Origin: Bacteroidales bacterium UBA1733
Lineage (GTDB): Bacteria; Bacteroidota; Bacteroidia; Bacteroidales; UBA3663
Length of the DNA: 7,266 nt
NCBI GenBank assembly: GCA_002315795.1
Contig: DCIF01000078.1
Location: 1 to 7,266 of the forward strand
Direction: 5' to 3'
In this document: one piece after another, positions 5,998-7,266 of the stretch
How the letters are laid out: the number at the start of each line of letters is the position of its first letter
Position numbering within the stretch: the first letter of the stretch is position 1
Translations under genes and position numbers: made by a program
Notes under the pieces: generated by a model
What the model saw: only the letters and a program-made list of their open reading frames with translations
Databases searched by the model: none
Told to the model about the DNA's origin: nothing

Positions 5998-6954
5998 CTA
6001 CTTCTTGTTCCTTCTTTGATAATCCCATATCTGCCAGCTGTTGAAGACGTTCTGCCACAGGAGGCAAGCACCAGGACCGATGGCAGCCTGAGGATTGAGG
6101 AAGGTCATGGCCATCCAGATAGAGAGGACGGTGTTCTTCTGTGCGAGCCCCTGCCCTGCTGCAATGGTGTCGTTGTTGGCAGAACCTATACGTTTGCCGA
6201 TGATAAACTGTAGGCATACGATGAGACCAACCGTAGCGCAAATCCACACCACCATACTTCCCGATCCTGGCGAAGAAACGATGCTGCGTATAATCTGTGC
6301 GGTATTGACTGCCGTACAGATGCCCCACATGTAGAAACTGTAGTCCTTCGACTTCTCTGCCACAAACTTATGAGCCTTAGGCATGAGCCATTTCATGCAC
6401 AGAGCAATAGCTAGTGGAGCCATGATGGTAGGAAATACGCGCGATAGGATCTTGAGGAAGAGCTCAAAGAAGGTCATGCCCATTCCTGGTTCTACCAAAG
6501 GATAGACAAGTGGTACTGCGATAGCGGTGAAGGTACTTGAGATGATGGTATATGTAGTTGCCGTAGCTGCATTACCACCAATCTTCTGCGTCACCACAGC
6601 ACCTACAGCTGCCATAGGACCGATGAAGACAGCAAGCCATGCCTCGAAGAGTGGACGCCATTCGCTCCCTTCATTGTTTCTCAGCCACCACACCATAACA
6701 GCCACCTCTGCCATCTGAATCAATATGTGCCACAGATGCCACAGTCGTGGCTTCAGGTCGCGAGGCTCTATCTTGCAGTAGCTGAACAGCAACATCACAA
6801 AGATAAGCGACGGTAACAGATAAGGCACGGTTGCAGCCAATGCCACCTTGGTGTCATGTAAAGTTGTAATCTGTGTGAGAGCTACGTAACTGATGGTACC
6901 TACTACCATGCTAAGTGGTAGCGTCCAGTCCTTGAGTAAACTTTTGAGTGTCAT
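5998..6954 (-). CDS. BASS-family (bile acid:sodium symporter-like) membrane transporter
   Basis: The 318-residue product is strongly hydrophobic, with about eight to ten membrane segments, as in the bile acid:sodium symporter family. Two unwound-helix regions of that fold can be seen: IGGNAATATTYTIISST (125-141) and, near the end, AAGQGLAQKNTVLSIWMAM (265-283), followed by NPQAAIGPG and LLWQNVFNSW, the usual closing pattern of the family. These helices normally bind sodium and an organic anion. The substrate cannot be told from sequence; members carry pyruvate, pantothenate, other organic acids or sterol-like compounds. The ATG at 6954 (MTLKSLL) is preferred over an in-frame TTG at 6975, which would run into the small ORF just upstream. 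The gap to that ORF is ten bases, suggesting co-translation. A terminator-like element follows. Confidence 0.87.
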   Translation of the reverse strand: MTLKSLLKDWTLPLSMVVGTISYVALTQITTLHDTKVALAATVPYLLPSLIFVMLLFSYCKIEPRDLKPRLWHLWHILIQMAEVAVMVWWLRNNEGSEWRPLFEAWLAVFIGPMAAVGAVVTQKIGGNAATATTYTIISSTFTAIAVPLVYPLVEPGMGMTFFELFLKILSRVFPTIMAPLAIALCMKWLMPKAHKFVAEKSKDYSFYMWGICTAVNTAQIIRSIVSSPGSGSMVVWICATVGLIVCLQFIIGKRIGSANNDTIAAGQGLAQKNTVLSIWMAMTFLNPQAAIGPGACLLWQNVFNSWQIWDYQRRNKK

Positions 6955-6964
6955 ATATATATTT

Positions 6965-7081
6965 TTATCCCACAATCCACTTGCTTTTCGGCAAATAGCT
7001 TAGTGCCTTGATGACCAGATAAGAGGTAATCACACATGCCAGCACGCGGAGCAGGTCAATGCCAGAGAATTTTGGTCTCAT
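6965..7081 (-). CDS. Small ORF, 38 codons, predicted single-membrane-segment peptide
   Basis: The reading frame from ATG 7081 to TAA 6965 encodes a peptide beginning MRPKFSGIDLLRVLAC and ending LPKSKWIVG. Residues about 8-28 are hydrophobic enough for one membrane helix, with basic residues on both sides. The stop lies ten bases before the transporter ATG, and a TATCTTTG promoter element lies about 45 bases upstream, so it would be the first gene of that transcript. An in-frame ATG at 7111 would add ten residues, but it sits almost at the expected transcript start, so 7081 is preferred. The IDLLRVLAC stretch recalls the start of acyltransferase-3 proteins, which could mean a remnant. It may be a leader peptide, a small transporter partner or a chance ORF. 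Confidence 0.5.
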   Translation of the reverse strand: MRPKFSGIDLLRVLACVITSYLVIKALSYLPKSKWIVG

Positions 7082-7120
7082 AGTTCTACTATATATGTTA
7101 ATAGTAAGCATATTATAATA

Positions 7121-7169
7121 CTGGGGCAAAGATACTCATTCTTTTTGAAAAAAAATCTCTTTGCCCCAG
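7121..7169. repeat. Perfect 12-bp inverted repeat over the promoter of the transporter unit
   Basis: CTGGGGCAAAGA (7121-7132) and TCTTTGCCCCAG (7158-7169) are exact reverse complements separated by 25 AT-rich bases. The left arm includes most of the minus-strand -7 element TATCTTTG. As RNA from the gene upstream (stop at 7191) it would form a stable stem with a large loop containing T and A runs that can pair with each other. It could be an operator or the 3' hairpin of the upstream gene. Confidence 0.6.
7127..7134 (-). promoter_or_regulatory. -7 promoter element for the small ORF / BASS transporter unit
   Basis: The minus strand reads TATCTTTG, a full match to TAnnTTTG and identical to the nagB element. 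No TTTG is seen 19 to 21 bases upstream; a T run occupies that place. Transcription would start near 7120, giving a leader of about 40 bases before the ATG at 7081. Confidence 0.6.
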
Positions 7170-7190
7170 ATATCTATAAAAATAAACGTA

Positions 7191-7266
7191 CTATTTCTTA
7201 AACCATTTGTTTTTCAGCCATTCACGTACTGGCTCATCATAAAGTTTGAGCGAAGTCCATGCCATG
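7191..7266 (-). CDS. C-terminal end of an unidentified protein (rest outside window)
   Basis: A minus-strand frame enters from the right edge and stops with TAG at 7191-7193. The 24 visible residues include AWTSLKLYDEPVREWLKNK and end in WFKK. The amphipathic ending with DEPVREWL could be the last helix of an alpha/beta hydrolase, but this is too short to assign. The ATG at 7263-7265 is probably internal. The stop is about 57 bases upstream of the next -7 element, so the following genes need not share its transcript. Confidence 0.6.
   Translation of the reverse strand, partial: MAWTSLKLYDEPVREWLKNKWFKK

Noticed and set aside
5855..6328. Open frame on the minus strand overlapping the end of the transporter gene
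   Set aside because: Most of it lies over the transporter in another frame and its product is rich in His, Arg and Gln without family features.
6952..6975. TTG start giving the transporter seven extra residues
   Set aside because: The ATG at 6954 gives a typical start, and the TTG would overlap the small ORF without any ribosome-binding signal.
1..7266. Search for CRISPR arrays, tRNA or rRNA genes, insertion sequences, prophage or defence genes
   Set aside because: No regular spaced repeats, RNA gene signatures, transposase or known defence domains were found by eye on either strand.

Overview
The window looks like chromosomal DNA from a Bacteroidota bacterium, most likely Prevotella or a close relative. 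The basis is protein character: a ClpC tail, a bifunctional HisB, a compact ResB/CcsA protein and a BASS-family transporter. Promoter style agrees. Three TAnnTTTG -7 elements precede genes on the minus strand, one with a well-placed TTTG -33 element, and start codons lack clear Shine-Dalgarno sequences. No rRNA, tRNA, CRISPR array, transposase, phage gene or attachment site was recognised. No gap between genes exceeds 300 bases.

Layout, left to right. On the plus strand, the 3' end of a ClpC ATPase gene (1-560) overlaps by four bases with a complete hisB (557-1687). A strong hairpin (1733-1766) separates this pair from the convergent nagB (minus, 1809-2600), which has its own good promoter near 2693-2723. 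From there to the right edge every gene is on the minus strand. One probable transcription unit reads from right to left: a secreted protein (4989-5822), its diverged paralogue (4068-4982) and a ResB/CcsA-type cytochrome c assembly protein (2820-4037). A second unit holds a short ORF of 38 codons (6965-7081) and a BASS-family transporter (5998-6954), with a terminator-like element behind it. The left end of the minus-strand gene beyond the right edge is also visible (7191-7266).

Functionally this is mostly housekeeping: proteolysis (ClpC), histidine synthesis (HisB), amino-sugar entry into glycolysis (NagB), haem attachment to exported c-type cytochromes (CcsA) and solute transport (BASS). 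The least explained part is the tandem pair of secreted proteins. They share collinear motifs and end in a domain that resembles the C-terminal domain of FlgT or CsgG-associated proteins. No complete undescribed system is evident. The points most worth following are the secreted pair and its link to ccsA, the loss of zinc-binding cysteines in HisB, the clpC-hisB overlap, the small ORF before the transporter, and several inverted or direct repeats at promoters.
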